DNA from: Endozoicomonas elysicola | GTDB taxonomy: Bacteria > Pseudomonadota > Gammaproteobacteria > Pseudomonadales > Endozoicomonadaceae | Direction of reading: 5' to 3' | Assembly (NCBI RefSeq): GCF_000710775.1 | Contig: NZ_JOJP01000001.1 | Location: 5,218,027 to 5,282,026, forward strand | DNA: 64,000 bases | Shown: positions 40,103 to 51,813 of the stretch, one piece after another | Layout of the letters: every line of letters begins with the position of its first letter | Position numbering within the stretch: position 1 is the first letter of the stretch | The notes under the pieces: generated by a model | Seen by the model: only the letters and a program-made list of their open reading frames with translations | What the model was told of the DNA's origin: nothing | The model's database searches: none | Position numbers and translations under genes: made by a program

Positions 40103-43100
40103 TTATTCGGTTTCCAGTTCGATGTCGATGCCCAGTGAGCGGATTTCCTTCAACAATACATTGAAGGACTCCGGCATACCGGCTTCCATTCTGTGGTCGC
40201 CATCCACGATGTTTTTGTACATCTTGGTACGGCCAGCGACGTCATCGGACTTCACAGTCAGCATTTCCTGCAGAGTGTAGGCAGCACCGTATGCTTCCAG
40301 TGCCCATACCTCCATCTCCCCGAAACGCTGACCACCGAATTGTGCCTTACCACCCAGAGGCTGCTGGGTAACCAGAGAGTAAGAACCAGTAGAACGTGCG
40401 TGCATCTTGTCGTCTACCAGGTGGTTCAGCTTAAGCATGTACATGTAGCCAACTGTGACCGGACGCTCAAAGAACTCGCCAGTACGACCGTCAAACAGTT
40501 TAACCTGACCACTGTCATCCATGTCCGCCAGACGAAGCAGGCGCTTGATTTCAGTTTCCTTGGCGCCATCAAACACGGCAGTTGCCATCGGCACACCGCC
40601 ACGCAGATTTCGAGCCAGCTCAAGTACTTCTGTATCGCTGAACGACTCAATCTGCACAGGGCTGGAGCCCGGAATACCGTTGTACACCTCATCCAGGAAC
40701 TTGCGCAACTCGGCCATGCTCCGCTGGGCTTCCAGCATCCGATTGACCTTCACGCCCAACCCTTTAGCTGCAGCACCCAGGTGAGTTTCCAGCACCTGAC
40801 CAACGTTCATTCGAGACGGTACACCCAGAGGGTTCAGTACGATATCAACCGGGTTACCTTCTTCATCATGCGGCATGTCTTCTACCGGCATGATAATAGA
40901 GATAACACCTTTGTTACCGTGACGGCCCGCCATCTTGTCACCAGGCTGGATACGACGCTTGATGGCCAAGTAAACCTTAACGATCTTCAGCACACCAGGC
41001 GCCATGTCGTCGCCAGTCTGAAGCTTTTTCTTCTTGTCTTCGAAACGCTCATCCAGCTGTGCACGACGTTCTTTAAGCTGCTCTCTGGACAGGTCAAGCA
41101 TCTCATTGAGCGCTTCATCTGCCATGGACAGTTTGAACCACTGCTCATGTTCCAGGCCATCCAGATAGCTGTCGCTAACCAGATCACCCTTACCCATTGC
41201 TGGAGCACGGACAACAGGTTGGTTACGCAGAGCCCCACGCAGACGGGCAAACGTATCATTCTCTACCACACGGAACTCTTCGTTCAGATCCTTGCGGTAT
41301 TCATCCAGCTGCGCCTTTTCAATAGAAAGTGCACGTGAGTCCTTCTCTACGCCATCACGGGTAAAGACCTGAACGTCAATAACGGTGCCTTTCACACTGG
41401 TCGGTACACGCAGAGACGTATCTTTAACGTCAGACGCCTTCTCACCAAAGATGGCACGCAGCAGTTTTTCTTCAGGAGTCAGCTGGGTTTCACCTTTCGG
41501 GGTAACCTTACCCACCAGAATGTCACCAGCGCCGACTTCAGCACCCACATAAACGATACCGGCTTCATCCAGCTTGTTAAGAGCTGACTCACCTACGTTT
41601 GGAATATCGCCGGTGATCTCTTCTGAGCCCAGCTTGGTGTCACGAGCCACACAGGTGAGTTCCTGAATGTGGATAGTGGTAAAGCGGTCTTCCTGAACGA
41701 CACGTTCAGAAATGAGGATGGAGTCCTCAAAGTTGTAACCGTTCCAAGGCATGAACGCGACACGCATATTCTGGCCCAGTGCCAGCTCACCCATATCAAC
41801 AGAAGGACCGTCCGCCATGATGTCGCCACGAGCGATCTGATCCCCTGCCTTCACCAGTGAACGCTGATTAATACAGGTATTCTGGTTAGAACGTGTGTAT
41901 TTGGTCAGATTGTAGATATCTACACCAGCTTCACCCGGCTGAACTTCATCATCATTAACCCGGACAACAATACGAGCAGCATCAACGGTATCAATAACAC
42001 CGCCACGCCTTGCAACCACACAAACACCGGAGTCAGAAGCCACATTGCGCTCCATACCAGTACCGACCAGGGGCTTTTCAGCTCTCAGAGTCGGTACGGC
42101 CTGACGCTGCATGTTTGATCCCATCAAGGCACGGTTAGCGTCATCGTGCTCAAGGAATGGAATCAAAGAGGCTGCCACCGATACCATCTGCTTGGTAGAC
42201 ACGTCCATATACTGGACTTTATCTGGCCCCATCAGTGTCGCTTCACCACGGTAGCGCACAACAACCAGCTCTTCAGTCAGCTGCTTGCTTTCATCCATTG
42301 CTGCGGATGCCTGAGCGATAACATACTCACCTTCCTCAATTGCAGAAAGGTAATCCACTTCGTCAGTTACCCGACCATCAACTACACGACGGTATGGCGC
42401 TTCAAGGAAACCATAATCGTTAGTACGAGCGTAGGTTGCCAGAGAGTTGATCAGACCGATGTTTGGACCTTCAGGCGTCTCGATTGGACATACACGACCG
42501 TAATGGGTTGAGTGTACGTCGCGAACCTCAAAGCCGGCACGTTCACGAGTCAGACCGCCTGGGCCCAACGCAGATACACGACGCTTATGGGTAATTTCAG
42601 ACAGCGGGTTGTTTTGGTCCATAAACTGTGACAGCTGACTGGAGCCAAAAAACTCCTTGATGGCAGCTGCAACCGGCTTGGCATTGATCAAGTCCTGAGG
42701 CATCAGGCCTTCAGACTCAGCCAGACTCAGACGTTCTTTAACTGCACGCTCAACACGCACCAGACCAACACGGAACTGGTTTTCAGCCATTTCACCAACA
42801 GAACGTACGCGACGGTTACCCAGGTGGTCGATATCGTCACAGATACCCTTACCATTTCGGATGTCAACAAGGATTCTCAGCACATCAATGATGTCGGAGT
42901 TATCCAGAACACCGGATCCGGTATCCTCATCACGACCCAGACGACGGTTGAACTTCATACGACCTACCGCTGACAGGTCATAACGCTCAGTTGAGAAGAA
43001 CAGGTTCTGGAACAGCGCCTCTGCTGCATCCTGCGTTGGTGGTTCACCAGGACGCATCATACGGTAAATTTCAACAAGCGCTTCCAGACGATTCGTTGTC

Positions 43101-44179
43101 GTATCTGCACGCAGTGTGTCAGAAATAAACGGACCACAATCAAGCTCATTGATATAAAGCGTTTCTACTGATTTGATACCTGCTGACAACAGTTTCTCAT
43201 AAACTTCAGGTGTAACTTCAGTGTTGCACTCAACAATGATTTCACCGGTAGATTTATGAATAACGGTTTTGGCAAGAACACGACCGTAGATGTATTCAAT
43301 TGGCGCATCAAGGCTCTTAATGCTGGATTTTTGCAGATCGCGGATATGACGTGCAGTTACACGACGCCCTTGTTCTACAATGACATTGCCATCATTATCG
43401 TAGATATCAAAACTAGCTGCCTCACCTCTCAGGCGATCAGCAACGAACTCAGTACTGACATTTTCAGAACCGATTTTGAACTCAACAAAGTCAAAGAAAT
43501 TTTCAAGAATTTCTTCATTGGAAAGCCCAATAGCTCTCAGAAGGATAGTTGCTGGCAATTTACGACGACGGTCGATACGAACAAAAAGCAGATCTTTTGG
43601 ATCAAACTCAAAGTCCAGCCAGGAGCCACGGTAAGGAATTACACGGGCAGAGTAGAGCAGTTTACCGGAAGAGTGAGTCTTACCCCGGTCATTATCAAAG
43701 AACACGCCCGGAGAGCGGTGCAGCTGAGATACGATAACTCGTTCTGTACCATTAATAACAAAGGTACCGTTATCGGTCATGAGCGGAATTTCGCCCATGT
43801 ACACTTCCTGCTCCTTGATATCCTTGATTGCCTTGTTTGACGATTCTTTATCGTAGATAATCAGACGCACCTTAACACGCAGAGGTACTGCGTAAGTGAC
43901 GCCTCGCAGCTGGCATTCCTTGACATCAAACGCAGGAGCGCCCAGTCTGTAGCTAACATATTCAAGTGCCGCATTGCCGGAATAGCTTACTATAGGGAAA
44001 ACGGATTTAAAGGCTGCGTGAAGCCCAATATCTTCCCTTGCTGCCGGCTCTTTATCTGACTGCAACAGCTTGTGATACGAGTCAAGCTGAATCGCCAGCA
44101 GATACGGCACATTCATGACACTCGGCAGCTTGCCGAAGTCCTTGCGGATGCGTTTTTTCTCAGTATACGAGTATGCCAT
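40103..44179 (-). CDS. rpoB: RNA polymerase beta subunit
   Basis: 1358 residues, slightly longer than E. coli (1342). The rifampicin-binding cluster [15 protein letters not shown] followed by [13 protein letters not shown] is wild type at the common resistance positions. The C-terminus ends in [11 protein letters not shown], as usual. A 756-base leader separates it from rplL. Confidence 0.98.
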   Translation of the reverse strand: MAYSYTEKKRIRKDFGKLPSVMNVPYLLAIQLDSYHKLLQSDKEPAAREDIGLHAAFKSVFPIVSYSGNAALEYVSYRLGAPAFDVKECQLRGVTYAVPLRVKVRLIIYDKESSNKAIKDIKEQEVYMGEIPLMTDNGTFVINGTERVIVSQLHRSPGVFFDNDRGKTHSSGKLLYSARVIPYRGSWLDFEFDPKDLLFVRIDRRRKLPATILLRAIGLSNEEILENFFDFVEFKIGSENVSTEFVADRLRGEAASFDIYDNDGNVIVEQGRRVTARHIRDLQKSSIKSLDAPIEYIYGRVLAKTVIHKSTGEIIVECNTEVTPEVYEKLLSAGIKSVETLYINELDCGPFISDTLRADTTTNRLEALVEIYRMMRPGEPPTQDAAEALFQNLFFSTERYDLSAVGRMKFNRRLGRDEDTGSGVLDNSDIIDVLRILVDIRNGKGICDDIDHLGNRRVRSVGEMAENQFRVGLVRVERAVKERLSLAESEGLMPQDLINAKPVAAAIKEFFGSSQLSQFMDQNNPLSEITHKRRVSALGPGGLTRERAGFEVRDVHSTHYGRVCPIETPEGPNIGLINSLATYARTNDYGFLEAPYRRVVDGRVTDEVDYLSAIEEGEYVIAQASAAMDESKQLTEELVVVRYRGEATLMGPDKVQYMDVSTKQMVSVAASLIPFLEHDDANRALMGSNMQRQAVPTLRAEKPLVGTGMERNVASDSGVCVVARRGGVIDTVDAARIVVRVNDDEVQPGEAGVDIYNLTKYTRSNQNTCINQRSLVKAGDQIARGDIMADGPSVDMGELALGQNMRVAFMPWNGYNFEDSILISERVVQEDRFTTIHIQELTCVARDTKLGSEEITGDIPNVGESALNKLDEAGIVYVGAEVGAGDILVGKVTPKGETQLTPEEKLLRAIFGEKASDVKDTSLRVPTSVKGTVIDVQVFTRDGVEKDSRALSIEKAQLDEYRKDLNEEFRVVENDTFARLRGALRNQPVVRAPAMGKGDLVSDSYLDGLEHEQWFKLSMADEALNEMLDLSREQLKERRAQLDERFEDKKKKLQTGDDMAPGVLKIVKVYLAIKRRIQPGDKMAGRHGNKGVISIIMPVEDMPHDEEGNPVDIVLNPLGVPSRMNVGQVLETHLGAAAKGLGVKVNRMLEAQRSMAELRKFLDEVYNGIPGSSPVQIESFSDTEVLELARNLRGGVPMATAVFDGAKETEIKRLLRLADMDDSGQVKLFDGRTGEFFERPVTVGYMYMLKLNHLVDDKMHARSTGSYSLVTQQPLGGKAQFGGQRFGEMEVWALEAYGAAYTLQEMLTVKSDDVAGRTKMYKNIVDGDHRMEAGMPESFNVLLKEIRSLGIDIELETE

Positions 44180-44935
44180 CAGCGTTCCCCAGCTTGGTTA
44201 CCTGTTTTCTGGCCTCAGGCGGCATCGCCTGGCCATAGTAGGTTAGTTCGAGAGCGGGTGGCTCCCTGTCAAAACCAATAAATTTTCGACTATTCGACTA
44301 CTAGAGTCGTTGTAGATACTCTCAATGTCGTTTTAGACACTGTAACCGTTGTATGAGCTTTAGCGCCTGGGCAGAAAGCTATCTGATACTACTGTTCAGA
44401 TTTACTACCCTGCTTTCACGGCAATACCGCTCACATCACACAAAGCAATGAAAGCGGTATTATTTAGGCTGCCCAACACTTATCAAGCAACATTATGTAT
44501 TTCAGCTCGGATCAAATCGGTTAGATTCTGAATTCTTTACAGCAATCTGCTATCATCTCACAGCTTAATGCGAAGCGGAACCAATCTACCAAAAAAGTTC
44601 AAGTAACGAACCGCTCAACACCACCACACAACGTTTGAAAAGCGCAACGCCTGAAGCACAGAGCCACGGAAAAACCATCCAGCTTTTCAGCAACCTCATC
44701 AAGCACACATCCCTTCTGCACCGGAAATATCCCACGACACAACCATGCAATACCACTCCCGCCCAGAAAGACTGAAGAAGTAGATACGCCATGACGAGGA
44801 AGAGATCTTATGTGCAAATAGAATCACTCAGACGATATAGCTCATACAACGGAAAAAGGCCGGCACCCTCGCAGGCACCAGCCACCTGAATCTATTATGC
44901 AACAGACTCGGGATTATGCAATGCTTTTATAGAAA
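44180..44935 (-). promoter_or_regulatory. Long rplL-rpoB spacer with attenuator
   Basis: 756 bases without a convincing gene. At 44858-44883 a GC-rich stem (GGCTGGTGCC / GGGTGCCGGCC, with wobble pairs) followed on the minus strand by five T lies about 50 bases after rplL. This is the place where E. coli has its partial terminator. A second hairpin (AATACCGCT / AGCGGTATT, 44423-44461) is a candidate RNase processing site by position. The spacer is about twice as long as in E. coli. Confidence 0.6.
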
Positions 44936-45307
44936 TTACTTGATTTCTACTTTAGCACCAGCTTCTTCCAGCTGCTTCTTCAGTTCTTCAGCTTCTTCCT
45001 TGGAAGCGCCTTCCTTCAGAGGAGCTGGAGCGCCGTCTACAACAGCCTTAGCTTCTTTCAGACCCAGACCAGTAGCAGCACGTACTACCTTGATAACGTT
45101 AACTTTCTTGTCACCAGCTTCAGCCAGGATTACGTCGAACTCAGTTTGCTCTTCTGCAACAGCGGCAGCAGCAGCAACTGGAGCAGCAGCAACAGCAGCA
45201 GCAGCAGAAACGCCGAACTTCTCTTCCATAGCGGAAACCAGTTCAACAACGTCCATTACAGACATTTCAGCAATAGCGTTCAGGATATCTTCTTTGGACA
45301 GAGCCAT
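44936..45307 (-). CDS. rplL: 50S ribosomal protein L7/L12
   Basis: 123-residue stalk protein: N-terminal dimerisation domain, Ala-rich hinge (about 35-50, encoded by GC-rich GCA repeats), and C-terminal factor-binding domain [12 protein letters not shown]. Follows rplJ by about 95 bases. Confidence 0.98.
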   Translation of the reverse strand: MALSKEDILNAIAEMSVMDVVELVSAMEEKFGVSAAAAVAAAPVAAAAAVAEEQTEFDVILAEAGDKKVNVIKVVRAATGLGLKEAKAVVDGAPAPLKEGASKEEAEELKKQLEEAGAKVEIK

Positions 45308-45403
45308 CTCTATATCTCCAAAAATTTTCTTTGGGGTAACTATTTACAAGAAAACCCCAGAATTTGTTTAAGCAAAAAAGCCAGACAGTTAACTCAATCA
45401 GAA

Positions 45404-45934
45404 TTAAGCGGCTTTCTTTTTCTCGTCGGCAACAGCTGCCACAGCACGGGTAACTTTTGATGGGAACTCGTTCAGAGTTCTTGCCAGCTTGGTTACCGGT
45501 GCGATCATTACACTCATCAGCATTGCGCGAGCCTGATCCAGAGTTGGCAGTTTGGCCAGAACATCAATTTGTTCTGCACCCAGCAACTGCCCAGAAACAG
45601 ACAGAGCCTTAATTTCCAACTCTTTATTCTCTTTGGCAAATTCCTGCATCACGCGCGCGGCGGAGCCTGGATCTTCCATTGAGAAAGCAAGCACAGTAGG
45701 GCCTACCAGCACTTCCTGCAGACACTGAAGTTCAGTGCCTTCAACCGCGCGCTTAGCCAGTGTGTTACGAACTACCTTCAGGTAGACGCCACCATCACGA
45801 GCCTGCTTACGCAGAGCGGTCATTTGACCAACAGAAAGACCACGGTAGTCCGCGATTACAGCCGACAGAGCGCTTTGTGCAGCCTCGCTGACTTCGGCAA
45901 CAATTGCCTTCTTGTCTTCGAGTCCTAACGCCAT
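45404..45934 (-). CDS. rplJ: 50S ribosomal protein L10
   Basis: 176 residues. L10 anchors the L7/L12 dimers; its N-terminal [15 protein letters not shown] block is conserved. The C-terminal helix carries the binding sites for L12 dimers. In E. coli L10-L12 represses this operon by binding the leader upstream of rplJ. Confidence 0.97.
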   Translation of the reverse strand: MALGLEDKKAIVAEVSEAAQSALSAVIADYRGLSVGQMTALRKQARDGGVYLKVVRNTLAKRAVEGTELQCLQEVLVGPTVLAFSMEDPGSAARVMQEFAKENKELEIKALSVSGQLLGAEQIDVLAKLPTLDQARAMLMSVMIAPVTKLARTLNEFPSKVTRAVAAVADEKKKAA

Positions 45935-46231
45935 GGGCTTTACTCCAAATTTATGAAGTCACATCCAACCATTTATCACGATAAACAATCAGACACTTAC
46001 AATACGGTGAAGGGTCTATGCACCACTATTGAGTCGTAGCATTTTCACCGTCTACACAGGAAATTAAGCCTTTTGCCTTTTACCCACCACCAAGTAGTGA
46101 ACCCTGCAAGCAGGAACGGCATCCAACACCTGTGATCTTTGACGACCCCTGCCTGAGCAGGGACCCCAAAGTCTTTTGCGGCCAGTAAGTAACCAGCCAG
46201 AAGCCTGAGAAGTCTCAGACCTCATTAATTC
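45935..46231 (-). promoter_or_regulatory. rplJ leader region
   Basis: 297 bases between rplA and rplJ without a gene. It is in the position of the L10 autoregulatory leader of E. coli and likely includes an internal promoter. I did not resolve a specific L10-binding fold from the sequence. Confidence 0.4.
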
Positions 46232-46927
46232 TTAAGCAGTCAGGGAAGACATGTCGATGGTCAGACCTGGCCCCATAGTGGAGGACAGAGACACCTTCTT
46301 CATGTAAACACCTTTACTGGAAGAAGGCTTCAGCTTCTTCAGATCAACCAGCAGAGCTTCAACGTTCTGCTTGAGCGCAGCGGCTTCAAAGTCAATCTTA
46401 CCAACACCAGCATGAATGATACCGTTCTTATCAGTACGGAAACGTACCTGACCAGCCTTAGCATTGCGAACCGCTTCAGCAACGTTAGGTGTTACAGTAC
46501 CAACTTTAGGGTTAGGCATCAGACCACGCGGTCCAAGAATCTGACCCAGCTGACCAACAACACGCATCGCATCAGGAGAAGCGATAACTACGTCGAAGTC
46601 CATCTCACCAGCTTTAACACGCTCAGCCAGATCTTCCATACCAACAATTTCTGCACCCGCTTCTTTAGCGGCTTCAGCGTTGGCACCCTGAGTGAACACA
46701 GCCACACGAACGTCTTTACCAGTTCCATTAGGCAGAACAGTAGAGCCACGAACAACCTGGTCAGATTTACGAGGATCAACACCCAGATTCACAGAAACTT
46801 CGATAGTTTCCTTGAACTTTACACTGGAGATCTCTCTCAGCAGAGTAGCCGCTTCTTCAAAGCCATAAGACTTAGTAGAGTCGATTTTTTCAGCGATCAG
46901 TTTCGCACGCTTAGACAGCTTAGCCAT
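46232..46927 (-). CDS. rplA: 50S ribosomal protein L1
   Basis: 231 residues starting MAKLSKR, with the conserved [21 protein letters not shown] segment. L1 binds 23S rRNA at the L1 stalk and regulates the L11 operon. The start overlaps the rplK stop by one base (TAATG). Confidence 0.98.
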   Translation of the reverse strand: MAKLSKRAKLIAEKIDSTKSYGFEEAATLLREISSVKFKETIEVSVNLGVDPRKSDQVVRGSTVLPNGTGKDVRVAVFTQGANAEAAKEAGAEIVGMEDLAERVKAGEMDFDVVIASPDAMRVVGQLGQILGPRGLMPNPKVGTVTPNVAEAVRNAKAGQVRFRTDKNGIIHAGVGKIDFEAAALKQNVEALLVDLKKLKPSSSKGVYMKKVSLSSTMGPGLTIDMSSLTA

Positions 46928-47361
46928 TACTCAACACCCTCCACGATCAGACCCATGGAACGAGCTGAACCAGCAATGGTACGCACTGCTGCATCTTCGT
47001 CAGCAGCAGTCAGATCAGGTTCTTTGATCTTGGCAACTTCAAGCAACTGCTCGCGAGTCACAGTACCTACTTTCTCGGTATTTGGACGACCAGAACCCTT
47101 CTTCAGCTTCAGAGTCTTCATCAGCAGAACAGAGGCAGGTGGAGTCTTAGTCTCGAAAGTGAAACTGCGATCACTGTATACAGTAATAACAACAGGAATC
47201 GGCATACCAGCATCCATTTTCTGGGTGCTAGCGTTAAACGCCTTACAGAATTCCATGATATTTACACCGTGCTGACCCAGAGCAGGACCAACAGGTGGGG
47301 ATGGATTTGCCTGTCCAGCAGGCACTTGAAGCTTAATATAAGCTTGTACTTTCTTGGCCAT
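46927..47361 (-). CDS. rplK: 50S ribosomal protein L11
   Basis: 144 residues from [12 protein letters not shown], with the N-terminal [17 protein letters not shown] block that binds thiostrepton. An ATG two codons upstream is not used in the family, and GAGG is placed for the 47361 start. First gene of the rplKAJL-rpoBC run, separated from nusG by about 280 bases with a terminator. Confidence 0.97.
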   Translation of the reverse strand: MAKKVQAYIKLQVPAGQANPSPPVGPALGQHGVNIMEFCKAFNASTQKMDAGMPIPVVITVYSDRSFTFETKTPPASVLLMKTLKLKKGSGRPNTEKVGTVTREQLLEVAKIKEPDLTAADEDAAVRTIAGSARSMGLIVEGVE

Positions 47362-47582
47362 TTTCAACCTCTACATGGGTCACTGCCTTATTCAACACCC
47401 CACCTCAAAACCAAAGACCTTAAGGAAAGAAGCATTCAAATTTACGGCTACCCGTCTACAAAGCGCGGTAGTTTACAGAAATCATTCCGAAATCACCAGC
47501 GCAAAAACACTTAAGATAACTGCAAATCACACAATCACCTCAAAGCGTCCATCCAACCCTACAAAATGGCTCAGAAAAACAA

Positions 47583-47615
47583 AGCCCCGCCAGTCAATAA
47601 AGACAAAACGGGGCT
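47583..47615 (-). terminator. Terminator of secE-nusG
   Basis: 7-bp stem AGCCCCG / CGGGGCT with a T-rich tail (TTGTTTTT) on the minus strand, about 25 bases after the nusG stop. It isolates secE-nusG from the rplK operon. Confidence 0.7.
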
Positions 47616-47641
47616 ATTCGAAAGCCGGCTTACACTAAAGC

Positions 47642-48175
47642 TTAAACTTTCTCAACCTGACCAAACTCAAGCTCTACCGGCGTTGAGCGACCAAAAATCA
47701 TTACTGCAACTTGCAGGCGACTCTTCTCGTAATTGACACCTTCCACCACACCATTAAAGTCGGCAAAAGGACCATCAACAACACGAACCATCTCACCAGG
47801 CTCGAACAGAGTCTTAGGCCTTGGAGCCTCAGCACCTTCATGCACACGACGAAGAATAGCATCCGCTTCTTTTTCAGTGATAGGCGCAGGCTTATCTGCC
47901 GTACCACCAATAAAACCCATCACCCGCGGCGTATCTTTAATAAGATGCCACGAGTCTTCATTCATCTCCATCTGGACCAATACATAGCCCGGAAAGAATT
48001 TTCTCTCACTTTTACGCTTCTGGCCGTTCTTAATCTCTACCACTTCCTCGGTAGGCACCAGAATTTCGCCGAAGTACTCTTCCATACCAAGACGCTTGAT
48101 ACGCTCATTCAAGGAGCGCAACACCTGCTTCTCGTATCCAGAGTAGGCATGAACCACATACCAACGTTTCGCCAT
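47642..48175 (-). CDS. nusG: Transcription termination/antitermination protein NusG
   Basis: 177 residues: N-terminal NGN domain ([25 protein letters not shown]) and C-terminal KOW domain ([22 protein letters not shown]). Binds RNA polymerase and links it to Rho or ribosomes. Twelve bases downstream of secE. Confidence 0.98.
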   Translation of the reverse strand: MAKRWYVVHAYSGYEKQVLRSLNERIKRLGMEEYFGEILVPTEEVVEIKNGQKRKSERKFFPGYVLVQMEMNEDSWHLIKDTPRVMGFIGGTADKPAPITEKEADAILRRVHEGAEAPRPKTLFEPGEMVRVVDGPFADFNGVVEGVNYEKSRLQVAVMIFGRSTPVELEFGQVEKV

Positions 48176-48187
48176 GTCCTGTCCCTA

Positions 48188-48556
48188 TCAAATCAGGCTG
48201 CTGATCATCCAGCCTAGCAGAGAATCGAGCCCCCACAAAATAAGGCCCATCACTAATACGACAGCAACCACCACCAGCGTGGTCTGCACTGTCTCCTGAC
48301 GAGTAGGCCAGACAACCTTGCGAATCTCAGTCTTAGCATCCTTCAACAACGTCCAGAAGGCACCACCTTTCACAGTTTGCAGAGCAATAAACCCAGCAAT
48401 ACCTGCAATCACCAGCAAGCCGACAACTCTAAGAAGAAGCGACTCAGCAGCAAAGTAATAATTACCGTAAACACCAACAGCGACCAGAATCGCCACAAGG
48501 CCCCATTTGAGACCATCCAGTCGACCCGAAGTCGCAATTTCAGAATTTCCACTCAT
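48188..48556 (-). CDS. secE: Protein translocase subunit SecE
   Basis: 122 residues with three helices, the long form found in gammaproteobacteria. The conserved amphipathic region before the last helix, EIRKVVWPTRQETVQTT, is present. Part of SecYEG in the inner membrane and in an operon with nusG. Confidence 0.95.
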   Translation of the reverse strand: MSGNSEIATSGRLDGLKWGLVAILVAVGVYGNYYFAAESLLLRVVGLLVIAGIAGFIALQTVKGGAFWTLLKDAKTEIRKVVWPTRQETVQTTLVVVAVVLVMGLILWGLDSLLGWMISSLI

Positions 48557-48626
48557 CAGCTTGATTTTCTCTATCTAGACTCTCTAAGAGCAAGCTTCCC
48601 AGGAGCAAGAGCTTGATCATCGGAAA

Positions 48627-48702
48627 TGGCAGGCCAGGAGGGAATCGAACCCCCAACCCCCGGTTTTGGAGACCGGTGCTCTACCAATTGAACTACTGGC
48701 CT
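48627..48702 (-). tRNA. tRNA-Trp (CCA)
   Basis: Full 76-base cloverleaf beginning AGGCCAGTAG, with anticodon loop CTCCAAA (anticodon CCA) and encoded 3' CCA. It lies 70 bases before secE on the same strand, so it is probably cotranscribed. Confidence 0.95.
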
Positions 48703-48832
48703 AAATCCTTATCACTCTGAATCACAGAGTCGGTGAATTATAATCTTCATCAACCGACCTGAAAAGCCTTGTGGCTAATCGAGCGCAAAAAAAATACCAC
48801 TCGAAAAAAAAGAGACATACGCCTCTCGAATA

Positions 48833-48908
<76 letters not shown>

Positions 48909-48949
48909 ACTTGCTATCTACAACAACCATCTATAGGCAAGATAGGAAC

Positions 48950-49023
<74 letters not shown>

Positions 49024-49121
49024 AAAAACAAAGCTTTAATCACGCAAACCAATATTGCACGAATTCCAAGGATTTGGAAACCAGCCATCAAGCTTAATTT
49101 CAATTCAAGGAAGAACAAATC

Positions 49122-49205
49122 TGGTGGTGGGGGCTGGATTCGAACCAGCGAAGCTTTCGCGTCAGATTTACAGTCTGATCCCTTTGGCCACTCGGGAACC
49201 CCACC
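49122..49205 (-). tRNA. tRNA-Tyr (GTA)
   Basis: 84-base class II tRNA GGTGGGGTTCCCGAG with long variable arm, anticodon GTA and encoded CCA. First of the tRNA cluster on the minus strand. Confidence 0.95.
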
Positions 49206-49336
49206 AGATGCTGCGCTATTTTATTCAGGAAGTTTTCTTTGTCAACCCAACCTTTTTCTTCCAGATGACCCTGTTTTCAAGATCATCTTTTAATTCCCGG
49301 TTCGGCTAACTGTCTCCCTGAGCAGCGAGGCGTATA

Positions 49337-50065
49337 CTAGAGAATCTCTTTGCTCGTTGCAATGCTTTTACAACTCTTTTTTAACTTTTTCAGTTCAGGA
49401 AACTGATCTGTGGTTTCATCCCAGAACGAAGAGCTCAACCTGCTTTCAACAGTAGAATCCATCTCAAGCCACCATTGTTCAGGAACCCTGGGCAGCGACT
49501 TGATCGCAACACCATAACCCGCATCAGTTAAACGACGACTAACTGTTTTTGCAGACTCGCTCCGTGAGAAAAGCCCCAATGATATACCATTGGCCAGCTC
49601 CCCCTGAGTAATCACAAAGCTATCAATTCTTTGCGCCTGTAACTCCCTCAACAAACGGATCGCAGCATCACGACTGGGTAAAGGCGGTATATGAACCCAG
49701 TAATCCTGTTGCTGGCTATTTTCATCAGCCCTTTCATGACTACTAACCCCCACTGCAAATAAACGCTGCTGCAGTTCATCCACCTCAACCACATTGGCAA
49801 AAGGCCCTACAACGAGGCATTCATTTACAAGCTTACGTCCTGACTGGATCGATGAATTTATCAAAGGTTTTACTCCAGCCATATCACTTGGAGTTGCTGA
49901 GTGCGCCCCACTTGTCTCGACAAGCAAAACCAGTCGTTCACCCGACACTTCTGTATAACTATCACTTTCTTCGGGAAGCCAGTACCCTCCCCTGGACTCG
50001 TGATAGGAGCCCCAGGCAAAATAACTGAGATTGGCAAATACAAGAAAAATAACTGTCCAGCGCAT
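49337..50065 (-). CDS. SPOR-domain membrane protein
   Basis: 242-residue protein with an N-terminal hydrophobic helix (MRWTVIFLVFANLSYFAW) that anchors it in the inner membrane or acts as signal. A periplasmic SPOR-type domain follows (about 80-190: VVGPFANVVEVDELQQRL, FVITQGELANGISLGLFS). SPOR domains bind denuded peptidoglycan at the septum. It sits three bases after coaX, an arrangement also found in pseudomonads, so the three genes birA-coaX-SPOR form an operon. Its own function is not established. Confidence 0.75.
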   Translation of the reverse strand: MRWTVIFLVFANLSYFAWGSYHESRGGYWLPEESDSYTEVSGERLVLLVETSGAHSATPSDMAGVKPLINSSIQSGRKLVNECLVVGPFANVVEVDELQQRLFAVGVSSHERADENSQQQDYWVHIPPLPSRDAAIRLLRELQAQRIDSFVITQGELANGISLGLFSRSESAKTVSRRLTDAGYGVAIKSLPRVPEQWWLEMDSTVESRLSSSFWDETTDQFPELKKLKKSCKSIATSKEIL

Positions 50066-50068
50066 CGT

Positions 50069-50800
50069 TTATCCCAGCACTGCCTCTTCAAAAGCAAACG
50101 ACAGGCCGTCCATCACCAGTTCAGGATGATAAAAACACTCACCGTTAATGTAGGGCTTAAGTAGCGCACCATCACCTCCCGTCAGATATACGACACAATC
50201 TTTATGAGTAGTTTGTTGTTCATTCACCATTGCTGCCGCCATAGCGAGAACACCGTTATTAATACAATCCATACTATTTTTGCCTGGACTGACACTGGAG
50301 GCTGCCATTTCCACCATGGGCAGTTGGGCCGTATTGGCGTGCAACATCTTTTTCATCAACCCGATACCCGGCACAATATACCCACCGAGATGCTCTCCAT
50401 CACGGTTTAGCATATCAAGGGTGATAGCTGTACCACAGCTAACAACGATTTTATCTGTCTGCCGGTCCTGATGGTTAGCCGCCAACATTGCCAGCCAACG
50501 ATCGACCCCAATACCAGGATAAGCAACACGAACTCCCCGCCAATCAGGTTTAACCGAAGCCTGCTGAAGAGAAATATTAAAGTGGCGATCAATCGCAGCA
50601 TTGAGCAACTCAAAACGCTCCCGCCCCGAAACAATGGATGCCCTGGCACAGTCTACCTGTTCAACCTGCCCCATTAACAAGGGCAGTCCCTGGAGCCAGT
50701 TATCGCTGTTTGCAAGATAGCCATGGGAGGCTACGGTATCGCCATTTAACAGTCGCCATTTTAATCGACTATTCCCAGCATCCAGTTCCAGAATTCTCAT
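50069..50800 (-). CDS. coaX: Type III pantothenate kinase
   Basis: 243 residues. ASKHA-fold kinase for the first step of coenzyme A synthesis; the ATP-binding LDAGNSRLKWR motif is at the N-terminus and GTAITLDMLNRDGEHLGGYIVPG holds the catalytic Asp. Two bases separate it from birA. Confidence 0.95.
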   Translation of the reverse strand: MRILELDAGNSRLKWRLLNGDTVASHGYLANSDNWLQGLPLLMGQVEQVDCARASIVSGRERFELLNAAIDRHFNISLQQASVKPDWRGVRVAYPGIGVDRWLAMLAANHQDRQTDKIVVSCGTAITLDMLNRDGEHLGGYIVPGIGLMKKMLHANTAQLPMVEMAASSVSPGKNSMDCINNGVLAMAAAMVNEQQTTHKDCVVYLTGGDGALLKPYINGECFYHPELVMDGLSFAFEEAVLG

Positions 50801-50802
50801 GT

Positions 50803-51813
50803 TTACGTGCTCTTTTCAGGGCCAGCAGCCTTCAATGAAACTTCACCGCCATTGAAAACCATCATACCCTCACCAGTTTTCAATAACAGTCCACCATGTG
50901 TATTAACCCCGGAGGCCACACCAGAAACACTATTTCCCGATGCATCCAAAACAACACTCTGACCAGCAAAAGCATCGTATTGCTCCCACTGCTTCTTAAA
51001 ATGGCCAAAGCCATATTGACTGAAAGCATCCAGGGTCTGGCACAACTCACTGATCAGTGCGCTTGCAACATAGTTCCGGCTGACCGCCATTCCACAGACT
51101 CGCTGAATATCCACGGCTGGCTGATTAATAGTATTAATTTGGTCCTGACTCAGGGCGATATTGACACCAATACCAATAATAACCTCACAGTCGCCAGTAG
51201 GGTCGCCATGAACTTCCAGCAAAATACCACTGAGCTTCTGAAAACTCTCCTTAGACCCTTTACCCGATAAAGGCTCCCAGAGAACATCATTAGGCCACTT
51301 TAGCTTCAAACTGCTCGCGCCACAGGATTCCAACGCTTTCACAACACAGAGGCCGACCGCAAGACTCAGACCTTCAAGAGAGGCCATGCCGGCACTATAA
51401 GACCATCTAACAGACATGCTGATGGTAGAGCCTAACGGATTATTCCAGGTTCTGCCCCGGCGACCACGACCACTGGTCTGATATTCCGCCAGACATACAG
51501 CCTTGATTTCGGGGCTATCTACATGGATATCCCTGACCAGATCATTGGTTGAAGCTGTTTTAAGGCAGGTTTGAATAACTACCGATTCTCTGACAGCCTG
51601 ATCAAGACCACCCAGAATTTTCTGCCGATCCAACAGCTCAACCCCCGGGTGCAACCTGTAACCTTTCCCTTTCACTGAATCCAGTTGCAGACCAAGTTCT
51701 TCCAGCATTTTCAGTTTTTTCCACACCGCAGCACGACTAATGCCCAAAGCACTGCCCAGCGCCTCTCCCGAGTGGAAACTGCCATCAGACAGCAGCTCTA
51801 ATACTTTTTCCAT
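50803..51813 (-). CDS. birA: Biotin-protein ligase / biotin operon repressor
   Basis: 336 residues. Winged helix (about 1-60, SRAAVWKKLKMLEE), then the ligase domain with the biotin-adenylate loop GRGRRGR (115-121), KWPNDVLW, and a C-terminal SH3-like domain. Bifunctional BirA type. First gene of the operon with coaX. Confidence 0.95.
   Translation of the reverse strand: MEKVLELLSDGSFHSGEALGSALGISRAAVWKKLKMLEELGLQLDSVKGKGYRLHPGVELLDRQKILGGLDQAVRESVVIQTCLKTASTNDLVRDIHVDSPEIKAVCLAEYQTSGRGRRGRTWNNPLGSTISMSVRWSYSAGMASLEGLSLAVGLCVVKALESCGASSLKLKWPNDVLWEPLSGKGSKESFQKLSGILLEVHGDPTGDCEVIIGIGVNIALSQDQINTINQPAVDIQRVCGMAVSRNYVASALISELCQTLDAFSQYGFGHFKKQWEQYDAFAGQSVVLDASGNSVSGVASGVNTHGGLLLKTGEGMMVFNGGEVSLKAAGPEKST

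Noticed and set aside
45140-45210. GCA-rich trinucleotide repeat in rplL
   Set aside because: It encodes the normal Ala-rich hinge of L7/L12 and is not a separate repeat element.
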